Of a stretch of 64,000 nt of DNA, positions 1 through 9,037 are shown piece after piece. The stretch is from contig NZ_JRMB01000001.1 in NCBI RefSeq assembly GCF_000759445.1, forward strand, positions 2,232,001-2,296,000, written 5' to 3'. How positions within the stretch are numbered: the stretch's first letter is position 1; each line of letters opens with the position of its first letter. Below the pieces are notes generated by a model that worked only from the letters and a program-made list of their open reading frames with translations, searched no databases and had not been told where the DNA came from. The translations under genes were made by a program, and so were the position numbers. This DNA comes from Pseudomonas lutea. Its GTDB lineage: Bacteria; Pseudomonadota; Gammaproteobacteria; Pseudomonadales; Pseudomonadaceae.

Positions 1-363
1 TTTGCTTGGTAGGACCGGCTTTAGCCGGGAAGCTTTGTCGTCACACCGCAACATGGAGGGTGCCCACACTGGCCCCTTCCCGGCTGAAGCCGGTCCTACA
101 CTCAGACGTGCGTTCGCCTTGTAGGACCTGCGTTTGCTTGGTAGGACCGGCTTTAGCCGGGAAGCTTTGTCGTCACACCGCAACATGGAGGGTGCCCACA
201 CTGGCCCCTTCCCGGCTGAAGCCGGTCCTACACTCAGACGTGCGTTCGCCTTGTAGGACCTGCGTTTGCTTGGTAGGACCGGCTTTAGCCGGGAAGCTCT
301 GTCGTCACACCGCAACATGGAAGGTGCCCAAACAGGCCCCTTCCCGGCGGAAGCCGGTCCCAC
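1..363. repeat. Tandem array of a 132-bp unit made of REP-like inverted repeats
   Basis: Near-identical units begin at 1, 133 and 265, an exact 132-bp period; the third is cut short near 363 and the first may extend beyond the window. Each unit carries the arm GTAGGACCGGCTTTAGCC, a spacer of about 50 bp, then the inverted arm ending GCTGAAGCCGGTCCTAC, so each can fold into a long hairpin. The third copy has drifted (cggcggaagccggtcccacc). An open frame runs through the array but is a by-product of the 132-bp period, a multiple of three. The array sits just before the MFS gene at 410. Confidence 0.9.
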
Positions 364-409
364 CAGAACAATGAAGCCTCAAGCCCGACAACAATAAAAA
401 AGGTGCGCA

Positions 410-1735
410 ATGAAATCCCTCAAGACTTACCAGACGATCACCATCGTCTTCCTGATGCTGTTCGGGGTCGTCAATTACCTGGACCGCAGCGCGCTGTCCA
501 TCGCCAACACGACGATTCAGAAAGACATGCTCATCAGCCCTTCCGAGATGGGCATTCTGTTGTCGGCCTTCTCGCTCGCCTATGCGTTTGCGCAGTTGCC
601 GATGGGAATGATCATCGACAAGCTGGGCAGCAAGATTGCCCTGGGCGGCGCGCTGATGGTGTGGTCCATCGCCCAAACTGCTTCGGGTTTCGTCAACAGC
701 TTCAGCGGATTCTTCGCCCTGCGTGTATTGCTCGGTATCGGCGAGGCACCCATGTTCCCCTCCGCAGCGAAGACTCTCAATGAATGGTTCGAGGAACACG
801 AGCGCGGCACGCCAACCGGGATCGTCTGGTCAGCAACGTGCATCGGGCCATGCCTGGCACCACCACTGCTGACACTGTTCATGGTCAACTTCAGCTGGCG
901 AGGCATGTTCATCATCACCGGCGTACTCGGCATCGTGCTGTCGTTGTGCTGGCTGATGTTTTACAAAAGCCGTGCGCAATACCTCAAGGAGCTGGCAGCG
1001 CAGGGGCGCGAGCCAATTGTTCAGGCAGTTCAGGCCGATGCGGCCCCTAAAGCGTCGTTTTTTGCCGGCTGGCTGGACCTCTTCAAACACCGCAGCACCT
1101 GGGGCACGTTCCTGGGTTTCATGGGCGTGATCTACATGCTTTGGCTGCACCTGACCTGGCTACCCGGTTATTTTCAGCGCGAGCACGGCCTTGATCCCTA
1201 TCAAACCGCCTGGGTGGTGTCGTTTGCCTATGTATTCGGTGCGATTGGCACCATCGCCGCAGGACGCATCTGTGATCGATTGGTGAAACGCGGCGTTGGT
1301 GTGCTCAACAGCCGCAAATACACTGTGATTGGCGGGCTGGTGTTTGCCGCCGTCTTCACTCTGCCGTTGACGTTTGTCACCGGCCTCAGTGTTTGCATCG
1401 CGCTGCTCTGCCTGGCGCTGTTCGGCATCAACCTGTCCAGCGCCACGGCGTGGATGGTGGTCAATACGGTGGTCGACACCAAGCGCGTGGCGTCGCTGGG
1501 GTCAATCCAGAACTTCGGCGGCTATATCGCCGGCTCCATCGCACCCATCGTCACCGGTTTCAGCGTGCAATATTCGGGGACGTTCGCCACGGCTTTCGCG
1601 GTCAGCGCCATCGTCGCGCTGCTTTCGGCCATCGCTTATTTCGTGCTGCTCAAAACGCCCATCCCGGAACACACCGGCACGGCGCAGAAAGCGTGGCAGG
1701 CGAATGATGGAGAGGTGCAGGGACGTCGGGTTTGA
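410..1735 (+). CDS. MFS transporter, anion:cation symporter (ACS) type
   Basis: The 441-residue protein has the hydrophobic pattern of a 12-helix major facilitator. The N-terminus (NYLDRSALSIAN) and the following helix resemble the sugar-acid/organic-anion ACS branch (glucarate, galactonate and phthalate permeases). A hydrophilic central loop around residues 185-215 separates the two six-helix halves. It probably imports an organic anion across the inner membrane; the substrate cannot be read from sequence. The ATG follows AAGGTG at close spacing. No catabolic gene adjoins it, and a DeoR-type sugar regulator lies about 1.8 kb downstream. Fold is secure, subfamily moderately so. Confidence 0.85.
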   Translation: MKSLKTYQTITIVFLMLFGVVNYLDRSALSIANTTIQKDMLISPSEMGILLSAFSLAYAFAQLPMGMIIDKLGSKIALGGALMVWSIAQTASGFVNSFSGFFALRVLLGIGEAPMFPSAAKTLNEWFEEHERGTPTGIVWSATCIGPCLAPPLLTLFMVNFSWRGMFIITGVLGIVLSLCWLMFYKSRAQYLKELAAQGREPIVQAVQADAAPKASFFAGWLDLFKHRSTWGTFLGFMGVIYMLWLHLTWLPGYFQREHGLDPYQTAWVVSFAYVFGAIGTIAAGRICDRLVKRGVGVLNSRKYTVIGGLVFAAVFTLPLTFVTGLSVCIALLCLALFGINLSSATAWMVVNTVVDTKRVASLGSIQNFGGYIAGSIAPIVTGFSVQYSGTFATAFAVSAIVALLSAIAYFVLLKTPIPEHTGTAQKAWQANDGEVQGRRV

Positions 1736-1857
1736 ATGGCCGAGCAAGGCATGGCCGGTAGCTGCGTTCTACTTCGGACAATCAACCGGGGGGATCGACC
1801 GGGGCGAGGAACCACCTTGCGTGCTCCGCTCGCTGCTTAAGGACAGGCTTTACACAC

Positions 1858-1878
1858 GCGGCGGGAATACCCCGCCGC
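1858..1878 (+). terminator. Possible weak terminator after the MFS gene
   Basis: GCGGCGGG and CCCGCCGC form a perfect 8-bp GC stem with a 5-nt loop inside the 295-bp gap between the MFS and diguanylate cyclase genes. It is followed by TGATTTATAAG rather than a run of T, so it may only pause or stabilise RNA. Nothing else is recognisable in this gap. Confidence 0.35.
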
Positions 1879-2030
1879 TGATTTATAAGTCCGAAATTTC
1901 CCTTCAAAATCCCGCACTTGTCCTACGCTGTGAGTCAGACGGTTCGCTGTTGCGATGCTGCGTGTCCGAACGGGTGGTTTGTTCGTCACAGGGGCGGGTC
2001 TGAAATCGTGGCAGTCAGTGAGGGTGGCGT

Positions 2031-3596
2031 TTGAGACAGGTAGAAGAGTCAGAACTGGGCATCAGAAGCCGTCGACTCAAGCGCATGCCCGTGCTGTGGC
2101 TGGCAGGACTGTTCACCTTGCTGGTGTGCGTTTCCATCACCAGCATTACCGTCTGGCAACTGCGTCAGACGCGCATTCACGAGCTGGACATTGCCAACAC
2201 CAACGTCGCCAACCTTTCACGCTCAATGGCGCAGCATGCCGACGACGCTTTCGATCAGGCGCACATCGCGGTGTCTGCAGTGGTCGAGCGGCTTTCGTAC
2301 GACGGCTTCGGTGCAGCGAGCAGTTCACGCATGCACGACTACCTGCGGGCCACCGCCGCCAGCGTCGAGCAACTTCAGGGTTTGTTCATTTACGACAAGG
2401 ACGGTTACTGGGCCGGCACCTCGTTGAGCCAGGTACCGGCCAACGCCAACAACGCCGACCGTGAGTACTTCCGCTTCCATCAGACCATGGCCAGCACCTT
2501 GCCCCATGTCGGTCCAGCCATCCGCAGCCGTTCCACCGGCGACTGGATCATTCCAGTGTCCCGCCGAGTGGACGATTCAGCAGGCAACTTCGCCGGCGTG
2601 GTACTGGCCACCATCGAATTGAACTACTTCGAGCGGTTTTTCGAGCGCTTCGATATTGGCAAGCACGGCGTCATCACCTTGGCCATGGCTGACGGCACCG
2701 TGCTCGCCCGACGCCCGATGCTGGAAAACGTGCGTGGCACGTCCATCGGTGAGGGTGAGTTGTTCCGTCTGCATGTGAAAGAACACTATGAAGGCACGGC
2801 GAATGTCGTGTCGATGCTCGACCAAGAGCAACGTCTTTATGGCTACAAGAAACTGGACCGTTACCCAATGGTGCTGCTGGCGGGCCTCTCCCAGCGCGAA
2901 GTGCTCGACGAGTGGCGGCAGTATGCCTGGCGTTCGCTGGCAATCATCATCTGCGTGGTGGTCGCCAACCTGTTGTTCGGCGTGCTGCTGTTCCAGCAGA
3001 TCCGTTTTGGGCTCAATGCCGAATCACAACTGCGCATTGCCAGTCATTCGCTGGAAAAACTCGCGTTGCAGGACAGCCTGACCGGGCTGGCCAATCGTCG
3101 GCATTTTCAGGAAATCCTCGGGCTGGAATTTCACAACGGGCAGTCAAACCTGCATCCGTTGAGCCTGATCATGATCGACATCGATCTTTTCAAGAGCTAC
3201 AACGACACGTACGGACACGTGGCTGGCGACAAATGCATTATCGCGGTGGCCGAATGCGTTCGCAGCACACTCAACCGCAGCGGCGACCTGGCCGTGCGTT
3301 ACGGTGGCGAAGAGATGGCGGTGTTTCTGCCTTACAGCGAGGTGCAGGGCGCGGTGAGTCTGGCGGAAAAGATTCGACTGGCCGTGCTGAGCCGGGCGCT
3401 CGAGCACCAGGGCAACCCCATCGGCATTGTCAGCATCAGCCTGGGGGTCTACGGTTGCCAGGCGCGGGAATGTCAGACGCCGGAAGACTTCGTCAAGCGA
3501 GCGGATGCCGCGCTGTATGCGGCCAAGCATCAGGGCCGCAATCGAACCGTGGCTTGGCAGGAAACCACAATGCTCAGCGCGCTGCCTGCGCCATAA
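2031..3596 (+). CDS. Membrane-bound sensor diguanylate cyclase (dCACHE-GGDEF)
   Basis: Expected to make c-di-GMP from two GTP in response to an extracytoplasmic signal. TM1 spans about residues 20-42, followed by a periplasmic region of about 250 residues resembling dCACHE (QGLFIYDKDGYW, then an SRRV segment), TM2 about 305-325, and a C-terminal GGDEF domain. The active loop is RYGGEEM near residue 425. An RxxD inhibitory site (RSGD) lies five residues before it, so product inhibition is likely. Start choice: TTG at 2031 has GAGGG upstream; an in-frame ATG at 2085 (residue 19) also precedes TM1. The 3' end overlaps the convergent DeoR gene by 23 bp. Confidence 0.88.
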   Translation: MRQVEESELGIRSRRLKRMPVLWLAGLFTLLVCVSITSITVWQLRQTRIHELDIANTNVANLSRSMAQHADDAFDQAHIAVSAVVERLSYDGFGAASSSRMHDYLRATAASVEQLQGLFIYDKDGYWAGTSLSQVPANANNADREYFRFHQTMASTLPHVGPAIRSRSTGDWIIPVSRRVDDSAGNFAGVVLATIELNYFERFFERFDIGKHGVITLAMADGTVLARRPMLENVRGTSIGEGELFRLHVKEHYEGTANVVSMLDQEQRLYGYKKLDRYPMVLLAGLSQREVLDEWRQYAWRSLAIIICVVVANLLFGVLLFQQIRFGLNAESQLRIASHSLEKLALQDSLTGLANRRHFQEILGLEFHNGQSNLHPLSLIMIDIDLFKSYNDTYGHVAGDKCIIAVAECVRSTLNRSGDLAVRYGGEEMAVFLPYSEVQGAVSLAEKIRLAVLSRALEHQGNPIGIVSISLGVYGCQARECQTPEDFVKRADAALYAAKHQGRNRTVAWQETTMLSALPAP

Positions 3597-4356
3597 CGAT
3601 GTGCGCCACCTTGCCGCGAAACAGCTCCAGGCGGTCAGCGGGGGCCTCGTGTTCGACCACCAACGCGCCCACCTCTGCGCATTCGGCCACCTGATAATGG
3701 GCGATGCTGGAGAGTTTTTCGTTGATCACCGCCACCGCCACCTGACCGCTGCGCGCCACAACGGCGCGTTTGAACTCGGCGACGTCCATGTCGAACGCGG
3801 TGACGCCTTTGAGCGCATCCAGCGCGCACGCGCCCAAAAAGCACAGATCGAAGTTGAAGTGAGCAAGTTGCTGGATCGTTGTGAAGCCGTAAGTGCTCCC
3901 GGCCACGGGGCTCAGACGACCGCCGAGCAGGATCACCTCCACCGACGGCAGCTTCATCAACTCCACTGCGATCAGCGGCGCGTTGGTCGTGACGGTCAAC
4001 GCCATGCCAGGATCGAGGGCTTTGGCAATGGCCAGGTTGGTCGAGCCACCATCGATAAACACATGCTGCCCGGCACTGATCAAACGTGCCGCGGCAATAC
4101 CCAGTTGACGCTTGCGACCGGGCTGGTGCTCGACACGGTCGGCCAGCGGCCCATCGGACGCCAGCGAGATCGCACCGCCGTACACGCGCTTGCACAACCC
4201 GGCGGCAGCCATCGCACCCAGATCACGGCGAATGGAGTGCTCGGACACGTTGAATTCGGCCGCAAGGTCCGCCGCAATCACCCGACCGTGAACGGCCAGA
4301 CGCTCGGTGATCAAACGCTGGCGCTCGCCGGGAAACGCTTCGGGATTGGCTGACAT
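3574..4356 (-). CDS. DeoR-family transcriptional regulator
   Basis: The 260-residue protein has the DeoR layout. An N-terminal winged helix (residues 10-60; RQRLITERL, VSEHSIRRDL) is followed by a sugar-phosphate isomerase-like effector domain with the family signature FIDGGSTN and LTVTTNAPL. Members usually repress carbohydrate catabolic or uptake genes and respond to a phosphorylated sugar. No sugar kinase is adjacent; the only nearby transporter that could be a target is the MFS at 410. Its stop lies inside the 3' end of the convergent diguanylate cyclase gene. Confidence 0.88.
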   Translation of the reverse strand: MSANPEAFPGERQRLITERLAVHGRVIAADLAAEFNVSEHSIRRDLGAMAAAGLCKRVYGGAISLASDGPLADRVEHQPGRKRQLGIAAARLISAGQHVFIDGGSTNLAIAKALDPGMALTVTTNAPLIAVELMKLPSVEVILLGGRLSPVAGSTYGFTTIQQLAHFNFDLCFLGACALDALKGVTAFDMDVAEFKRAVVARSGQVAVAVINEKLSSIAHYQVAECAEVGALVVEHEAPADRLELFRGKVAHIVMAQAAR

Positions 4357-4475
4357 GGGGCCTCTGTGCGAGCTGTATCAATCGGAAACGAGCAGAATCA
4401 TGCGGCGCTGCTCAGCGCATTGTCAAACCTGGATCAGGCGTGTCCAGAACGAAAAACGGGCGATCCAAGCCGAAC

Positions 4476-4566
4476 TGTAGGAGCGCGCTTGCCCGCGAAG
4501 GCGGTGTGTCAGGCAACCGACAAGGACCAGCAAAAAATGCATTCGCGGGCAAGCGCGCTCCTACAA
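4476..4566. repeat. REP-like inverted pair
   Basis: TGTAGGAGCGCGCTTGCCCG and its inverted partner ending in GCGCGCTCCTACA bracket about 45 bp, giving a long potential cruciform between the DeoR gene and the 3' end of the amino-acid transporter. The family matches the element at 43873-43960 and differs from those at 1-363 and 59710-60677. The rest of the 316-bp gap 4357-4672 shows nothing further. Confidence 0.85.
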
Positions 4567-4672
4567 GTTGCGCGCCAGCCCGCAGTATCTCGTCGCTCGC
4601 TCCGCACGAGCCGCCTTCCAGGCCGGCGAGACCTTGCGTTGCGGGTCAGCCAACTTCGTGAGATATCGACTT

Positions 4673-5950
4673 TTACTGCAGCAGCGAATACACCAGCGCC
4701 GAAATCGAGATCAAGCCGATCACCACCACGAATACGTTCGACAGCTTGCCTGCGTATCGGCGCATGGCCGGCACCTTGCGCACGGCGTACATCGGCATCA
4801 GAAACAGCAAGGCGGCAATCACCGGCCCGCCAAGGGTTTCGATCATGCCCAGAATGCTCGGATTGAGCGTTGCCACCAGCCAGCAGACGACCAGCATGAA
4901 ACCTGCGGTCAGACGATCAAGCGTGCGCGGCGAAGGCCGACGGCCGGTCTTCACCACCAGGCCCTTGAGGCCCTCGCTGGCCCCGATGTAGTGCCCCAGA
5001 AACGACTTGGTGATCGCCACGAACGCAATCAGCGGTGCGGCGAAGGCAATGGTCGGGTTGCTGAAATGGTTGGCCAGATAAGACAGGATCGACAGGTTCT
5101 GCGCCTTGGCTTCGGCCAATTGCTCCGGGGTCAGGGTCAGCACGCAGCTAAAGACAAAAAACAGCACCATCACGACCATCAACCCATGAGCGCGGGCGAG
5201 GATCTGCGCGCTGCGGGGTTCGGCCTGCTCGCCGTACTGACGCTTCTGATCCACGGCAAATGCCGAAATGATCGGCGAGTGATTGAACGAGAACACCATA
5301 ACCGGGATGGCCAGCCAGAGCGTATGCAGCAGCGCCGACGGCCCCGGAAAGCTGCTGGCCGTGCTGAGAATGCCGCCGTTCCAGTGCGGGATGAGGAACA
5401 CAGCGAGGAACAGTAGAGCCACGATAAAGGGGTACACCATCAGGCTCATCGCCTTGACGATGATCTGCTCCCCGCAGCGCACCACCGCCAGCAGACCGAG
5501 GATGAGCACAAACGCCAGCAGCGCGCGTGGCGGCGGCTGCACATGCAGTTGGTGCTCCAGGAAGCTGCCGACGGTGTTCGTCAGCGCCACGCTGTAGATC
5601 AGCAGGATCGGGAACACGGCGAAGAAATACAGCAGCGTGATCAGGGCGCCGGCTTTTTTACCGAAGTGCTGCTCGACCACCTCGGTAATGTCTGCGCCAT
5701 CCCGGCCCGAGAGTACGAAGCGGGTCAGCCCGCGGTGCGCATAAAACGTCATCGGGAACGCCAGCAGGGCCAGAATCAACAGCGGCCAGAAGCCGCCGAT
5801 CCCTGCGTTGATCGGCAAGAACAAGGTGCCCGCGCCGATGGCGGTGCCAAACAGCCCGAGCATCCAGGTGGTGTCATTGCGATTCCAGGAGGTGACGCTC
5901 ACGGGTGCAGCATCGACAGTCTGTTCGACACTGTTGGCCTGATCATTCAT
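4673..5950 (-). CDS. HAAAP/STP-family amino-acid permease (serine transporter SdaC-like)
   Basis: This 425-residue integral membrane protein has about 11 hydrophobic segments. The first helix carries the family-typical GTAIGAGTLFLPINAG, and a later segment reads FSFNHSPIISAFA, as in SdaC/TdcC/YhaO-type proton symporters. It should import a hydroxy or aromatic amino acid, most likely serine or threonine, across the inner membrane. The first 25 residues are polar and cytoplasmic. The ATG at 5950 follows GGAGAA. It appears monocistronic, divergent from the small secreted protein at 6309, with no serine dehydratase gene nearby to fix the substrate. Confidence 0.85.
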   Translation of the reverse strand: MNDQANSVEQTVDAAPVSVTSWNRNDTTWMLGLFGTAIGAGTLFLPINAGIGGFWPLLILALLAFPMTFYAHRGLTRFVLSGRDGADITEVVEQHFGKKAGALITLLYFFAVFPILLIYSVALTNTVGSFLEHQLHVQPPPRALLAFVLILGLLAVVRCGEQIIVKAMSLMVYPFIVALLFLAVFLIPHWNGGILSTASSFPGPSALLHTLWLAIPVMVFSFNHSPIISAFAVDQKRQYGEQAEPRSAQILARAHGLMVVMVLFFVFSCVLTLTPEQLAEAKAQNLSILSYLANHFSNPTIAFAAPLIAFVAITKSFLGHYIGASEGLKGLVVKTGRRPSPRTLDRLTAGFMLVVCWLVATLNPSILGMIETLGGPVIAALLFLMPMYAVRKVPAMRRYAGKLSNVFVVVIGLISISALVYSLLQ

Positions 5951-6308
5951 CCGGTCGATTCTCCGTTGCCGGTCATAGCTACATGGTCAACGACGCTGCC
6001 GAAAAAACATCGCGGTCTGCGTCCCTGACCGATTCTCTACAGGGAAAGGGGCGCGATTGTCCGGGATTAGGAAGCAGAATCAAAGGCTTGTCGGACCAAA
6101 AGTCCGGACAGCGCCGAGAGGAGCGCCAGAAACGGCACGACTTCCACCCTCACGGAGAAACCTTTATTACTGGGTACTAAAGACATTTCCCACACGCGGA
6201 TCGCAACTTCCAGCGACCTGAAATTTGTTGTAATTCCACGGCAGTAGAACAGTTCCACACCTGTGCACTAGGCTCTCGATTCAAACAACCGCCCATGGAA
6301 GGCAACTT

Positions 6309-6758
6309 ATGAAGAAGATTCCCGCTGTTATTGCACTGCTCCTTATTTCCACACCGGTACTGGCAAACACATCCTCTTCGCAGTGCGCGATGCTGGACGC
6401 AGAACAGGCAAGAAACTTGTTTGAACGCTGGAACACCTCACTGCAAACCGGCGACCCAGCCAAGGTGGCCGCCAATTACACCGCAGACGCAGTCCTGCTG
6501 CCGACCCTCTCCAATCAGCCGAGAACTAATCTGAGCGGTAAACTTGATTATTTCAATTACTTTCTGAAAAGCGGCCCGATCGGCACCCTGGACAGCAGCA
6601 CGCTGATTACCAGTTGCAACAGTGCAACCGACACCGGCACTTACACGTTCCGCTTCCGCGACATGCCTGAAGTCAATGCGCGTTATACCTTTACTTATGC
6701 GCGAATTGGCGGCGAATGGCTCATCACTTCCCATCATTCCTCGGCCATGCCTGAGTAA
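6309..6758 (+). CDS. Secreted SnoaL/CaMKII-association-domain-like protein (SgcJ/EcaC family)
   Basis: The 149-residue product starts with a clear Sec signal peptide (MKKIPAVIALLL..., cleavage after VLA near residue 20), so the mature protein is periplasmic or secreted. The rest matches the cone-shaped NTF2-like fold: an opening helix (AEQARNLFERW), a central strand pattern, and the ending ITSHHSSAMPE characteristic of SgcJ/EcaC proteins. Such domains bind small hydrophobic ligands or act as scaffolds; enzymatic activity cannot be inferred. It stands alone between two 16-bp direct repeats and converges with the kinase gene. Confidence 0.75.
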   Translation: MKKIPAVIALLLISTPVLANTSSSQCAMLDAEQARNLFERWNTSLQTGDPAKVAANYTADAVLLPTLSNQPRTNLSGKLDYFNYFLKSGPIGTLDSSTLITSCNSATDTGTYTFRFRDMPEVNARYTFTYARIGGEWLITSHHSSAMPE

Positions 6759-6776
6759 AAGTTTCTCGGACAAACA

Positions 6777-6804
6777 GTCGGCTGACATCCTGACGTCAGC
6801 CGAC
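6777..6804 (+). terminator. Hairpin between convergent genes
   Basis: GTCGGCTGAC and GTCAGCCGAC form a perfect 10-bp stem with an 8-nt loop, 18 bp after the stop of the SnoaL-like gene and 25 bp before the stop of the convergent kinase. The following CTGACTTTCAG is only weakly T-rich. Confidence 0.55.
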
Positions 6805-6829
6805 CTGACTTTCAGACATTTCCCACACG

Positions 6830-8164
6830 TCACTCCCCTGCGACATCGGGCCGCAACGGCATGCTCAACTCCACCCGCAAACCGTCGCGGCGGCTGTCAA
6901 AGCGTAGCGAGCACGCACAGCGCTGGACGATGGCCTGAACAATGGCCAGGCCCAGCCCCGCGCCGGGGCTGTTGCCGTTGCGCCAAAAGCGCTGGGTGAG
7001 CTTGTCCAGGTCCGGCTCCGGAATCCCGGGACCATAGTCGCGAACACGAAAATGCACCTGCTCGTCGAAGGTTTCGACGCTGAGTTCCACTTGCGCAGCG
7101 GCCTGACTGTGACGCAGCGCGTTGTCCAGCAAATTGCGCAACGCAGCCACCGCCAGCGCCGCGGGCATTTGCACGGCAGCAGTGGACAGCCGCGACGGCA
7201 AAATAAGCTGGATGCGTTGTTCGTCGCCATGACTGGCGTCGTGAATGGCCAGCCGCGCGACCTCCTCGGCAGTGCACTGCACACCGTCATCAAACGACAG
7301 ACTGCCCTCCACCCGCGCCAACAACAGCAATTGCTCAAGGGTGCGGTGCATACGGTCAGCGCCCTCCTCCGCATGCGCCAGCGCCGTATCGCGCTTGTCG
7401 CCCTCGGTCATGCGCGCCACTTGAAGATGGGTTTTGATGGCCGTGAGCGGGCTCCGCAGCTCATGGGCAGCGTCGCCCGTCAGCCTGCGTTCGCGCTCCA
7501 GGGTCTGGGCGATGCGCTGAAACAATTGGTTCTGACTCGTCAGCAGTGGCTGCAACTCGCTGGGCAGATTGGGCACATCGAGCGGCTCGACCGAGTCGGC
7601 GCTGTGTCGATTGAGCGCATCGCGCATGCGGTTGAGCGGCGCCAGCCCCCGACCGATGCCAAACCAGACCAGCGCCAGGCTGCCAAACAGCGCGACCAGC
7701 ACCGGCACTGACGCAGCCAGCAAAACCGAATGGCCCAGCACATCGCGTTCGATCTGGCGGTCAGCGGTGCTCACCCGCACGTTGCCGTGCATCATCGTGT
7801 AAACCCGCCAGTGGTCGCCGTCGATCATCTGGTCGTGAAAGCCGCTGGCGTCAGCCTTGAGTGGCTCGCTCGGCGAGCTGTCGGTCCGGGCAAGCACTTG
7901 CCCGCGCAGGGAGCTCAACTGACACGCCATGCCGCTGGGCAATGCCGGATCGTCGGCCCGCAGCGATCGGGCGTCAGTGCCAGTCGGCATCTGCACCTGT
8001 TCGAGCAGCCCTGCCACCATCCGCGCAGACGCCTCGAGCCGCTGATCAAGCGACTGCATCATTTGCGTGCGCAAGTCGCGCAGCATCCAGGCGGCGGCCA
8101 ACACCCAGATCACAATGAACGCCGAGCCAAGAATCAGGCTGAGCCGTGTCCTCAGGCTCATCAT
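6830..8164 (-). CDS. Two-component sensor histidine kinase (QseC-like)
   Basis: The 444-residue kinase has TM1 at residues 8-28, a periplasmic sensor of about 130 residues containing DGDHWRVY, and TM2 near 150-175. A HAMP linker, the H-box AAHELRSPL, N-box NLLDNALRHS, G1 box DYGPGIPE and FWRNGNSPGAGLGLAI follow. All catalytic boxes are intact. It should autophosphorylate on the H-box histidine and pass phosphate to the regulator encoded just upstream, with which it overlaps by 4 bp (ATGA). The general architecture is QseC/PmrB; the stimulus is unknown. Confidence 0.9.
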   Translation of the reverse strand: MMSLRTRLSLILGSAFIVIWVLAAAWMLRDLRTQMMQSLDQRLEASARMVAGLLEQVQMPTGTDARSLRADDPALPSGMACQLSSLRGQVLARTDSSPSEPLKADASGFHDQMIDGDHWRVYTMMHGNVRVSTADRQIERDVLGHSVLLAASVPVLVALFGSLALVWFGIGRGLAPLNRMRDALNRHSADSVEPLDVPNLPSELQPLLTSQNQLFQRIAQTLERERRLTGDAAHELRSPLTAIKTHLQVARMTEGDKRDTALAHAEEGADRMHRTLEQLLLLARVEGSLSFDDGVQCTAEEVARLAIHDASHGDEQRIQLILPSRLSTAAVQMPAALAVAALRNLLDNALRHSQAAAQVELSVETFDEQVHFRVRDYGPGIPEPDLDKLTQRFWRNGNSPGAGLGLAIVQAIVQRCACSLRFDSRRDGLRVELSMPLRPDVAGE

Positions 8165-8844
8165 GCTGCAGGACCCGAATCAGGACCGGCCGGCCCGAGG
8201 CGATAACCCAGGCCACGGACGGTTTCTATAATGCCGCCGCCCAATTTTCGGCGCAGATGATGAATGTGAACGTTGAGCGCGTTGCTTTCCACTTCGTCGC
8301 CGAAGCCATAGATGCAGTCCTTCAACTGCTCGCCGGAAAGAACCCGACCGCTGTTGTTCAAGAGCGCCTGCAGCAATGCCTGCTCGCGCCGCGACAGATC
8401 GACCGGCTGGCCTGCGAGTCGCGTTTCCCGGCTGCTCGGGTCATAGCTGAGCACGCCATGCTCGATCACGTTGACGCTGCGCCCGGCCATGCGTCGCACC
8501 AGCGTGTGCAGGCGTGCGCTGAGCTCGCGCAGGTCGAAGGGCTTGAGCAGGTAGTCGTCCGCGCCGGCCTGCAAGCCATCCACGCGATCTGTGACGGTAT
8601 CGCGCGCGGTCAGAATCAGCACCGGCAGCTCAACGCCCTCCTGGCGCAACTGACGCAGCAGCTTCAGCCCATCCTGATCGGGCAGGCCCAGGTCCAGAAT
8701 CATGACGTCGAAATGCGCGGCGGACAGCATGGCCCGAGCGGACGAGGCGGTGGCGACACGATCCACCGTGAAGCCCTGGGCATCGAGCCCGGCAACAATG
8801 CCGCTGGCAATCAGGTCGTCGTCTTCACAAAGCAGTACGTGCAT
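8161..8844 (-). CDS. OmpR-family response regulator (QseB-like)
   Basis: The 227-residue regulator has a receiver domain with acidic residues CEDDD, phospho-acceptor aspartate in MILDLGLPDQDG, conserved Thr in LILTARD and Lys in LLKPF. A C-terminal winged helix (SRREQALLQALL, DCIYGF, HIHHLRRKL, RGLGYRL) follows. I chose the ATG at 8844 because MHVLLCEDDD begins the first strand; the longer frame to 8901 adds 19 unlikely residues. Its stop overlaps the kinase start, so the two are translationally coupled. Targets are not visible here. Confidence 0.92.
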   Translation of the reverse strand: MHVLLCEDDDLIASGIVAGLDAQGFTVDRVATASSARAMLSAAHFDVMILDLGLPDQDGLKLLRQLRQEGVELPVLILTARDTVTDRVDGLQAGADDYLLKPFDLRELSARLHTLVRRMAGRSVNVIEHGVLSYDPSSRETRLAGQPVDLSRREQALLQALLNNSGRVLSGEQLKDCIYGFGDEVESNALNVHIHHLRRKLGGGIIETVRGLGYRLGPAGPDSGPAA

Positions 8845-9037
8845 GGGTCGGCCCCAAAAAAACCGATTGGAGCGCAATCGGATTAACGGCGGATTATGCA
8901 CGAGCCCAGCCGGTCACCGCGCACCCAGTGTCGGTGACCTACCGGTCATCACCGCCTTCCGACCCCGGCTCATACCCACCGAAATCGGATGACCACCGCC
9001 GCTGCCTTCTGATCGGTGGCGACAAGGGTAATGACAG

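Larger units (their letters stand above)
6181..6829. repeat. 16-bp direct repeats flanking the SnoaL-like gene
   Basis: AGACATTTCCCACACG occurs identically at 6181-6196 and 6814-6829, same orientation, 633 bp apart. The right copy ends immediately before the stop codon of the histidine kinase gene (6830). The segment between holds only the small secreted protein gene and its hairpin. The layout suggests a cassette gained or lost by recombination between short repeats; no integrase is nearby. Confidence 0.75.

Noticed and set aside
6..374. Open frame through the 1-363 repeats giving a repetitive protein
   Set aside because: The 132-bp period is a multiple of three, so any stop-free unit yields a long repetitive frame; no ribosome site, and the sequence is a REP-type inverted repeat.
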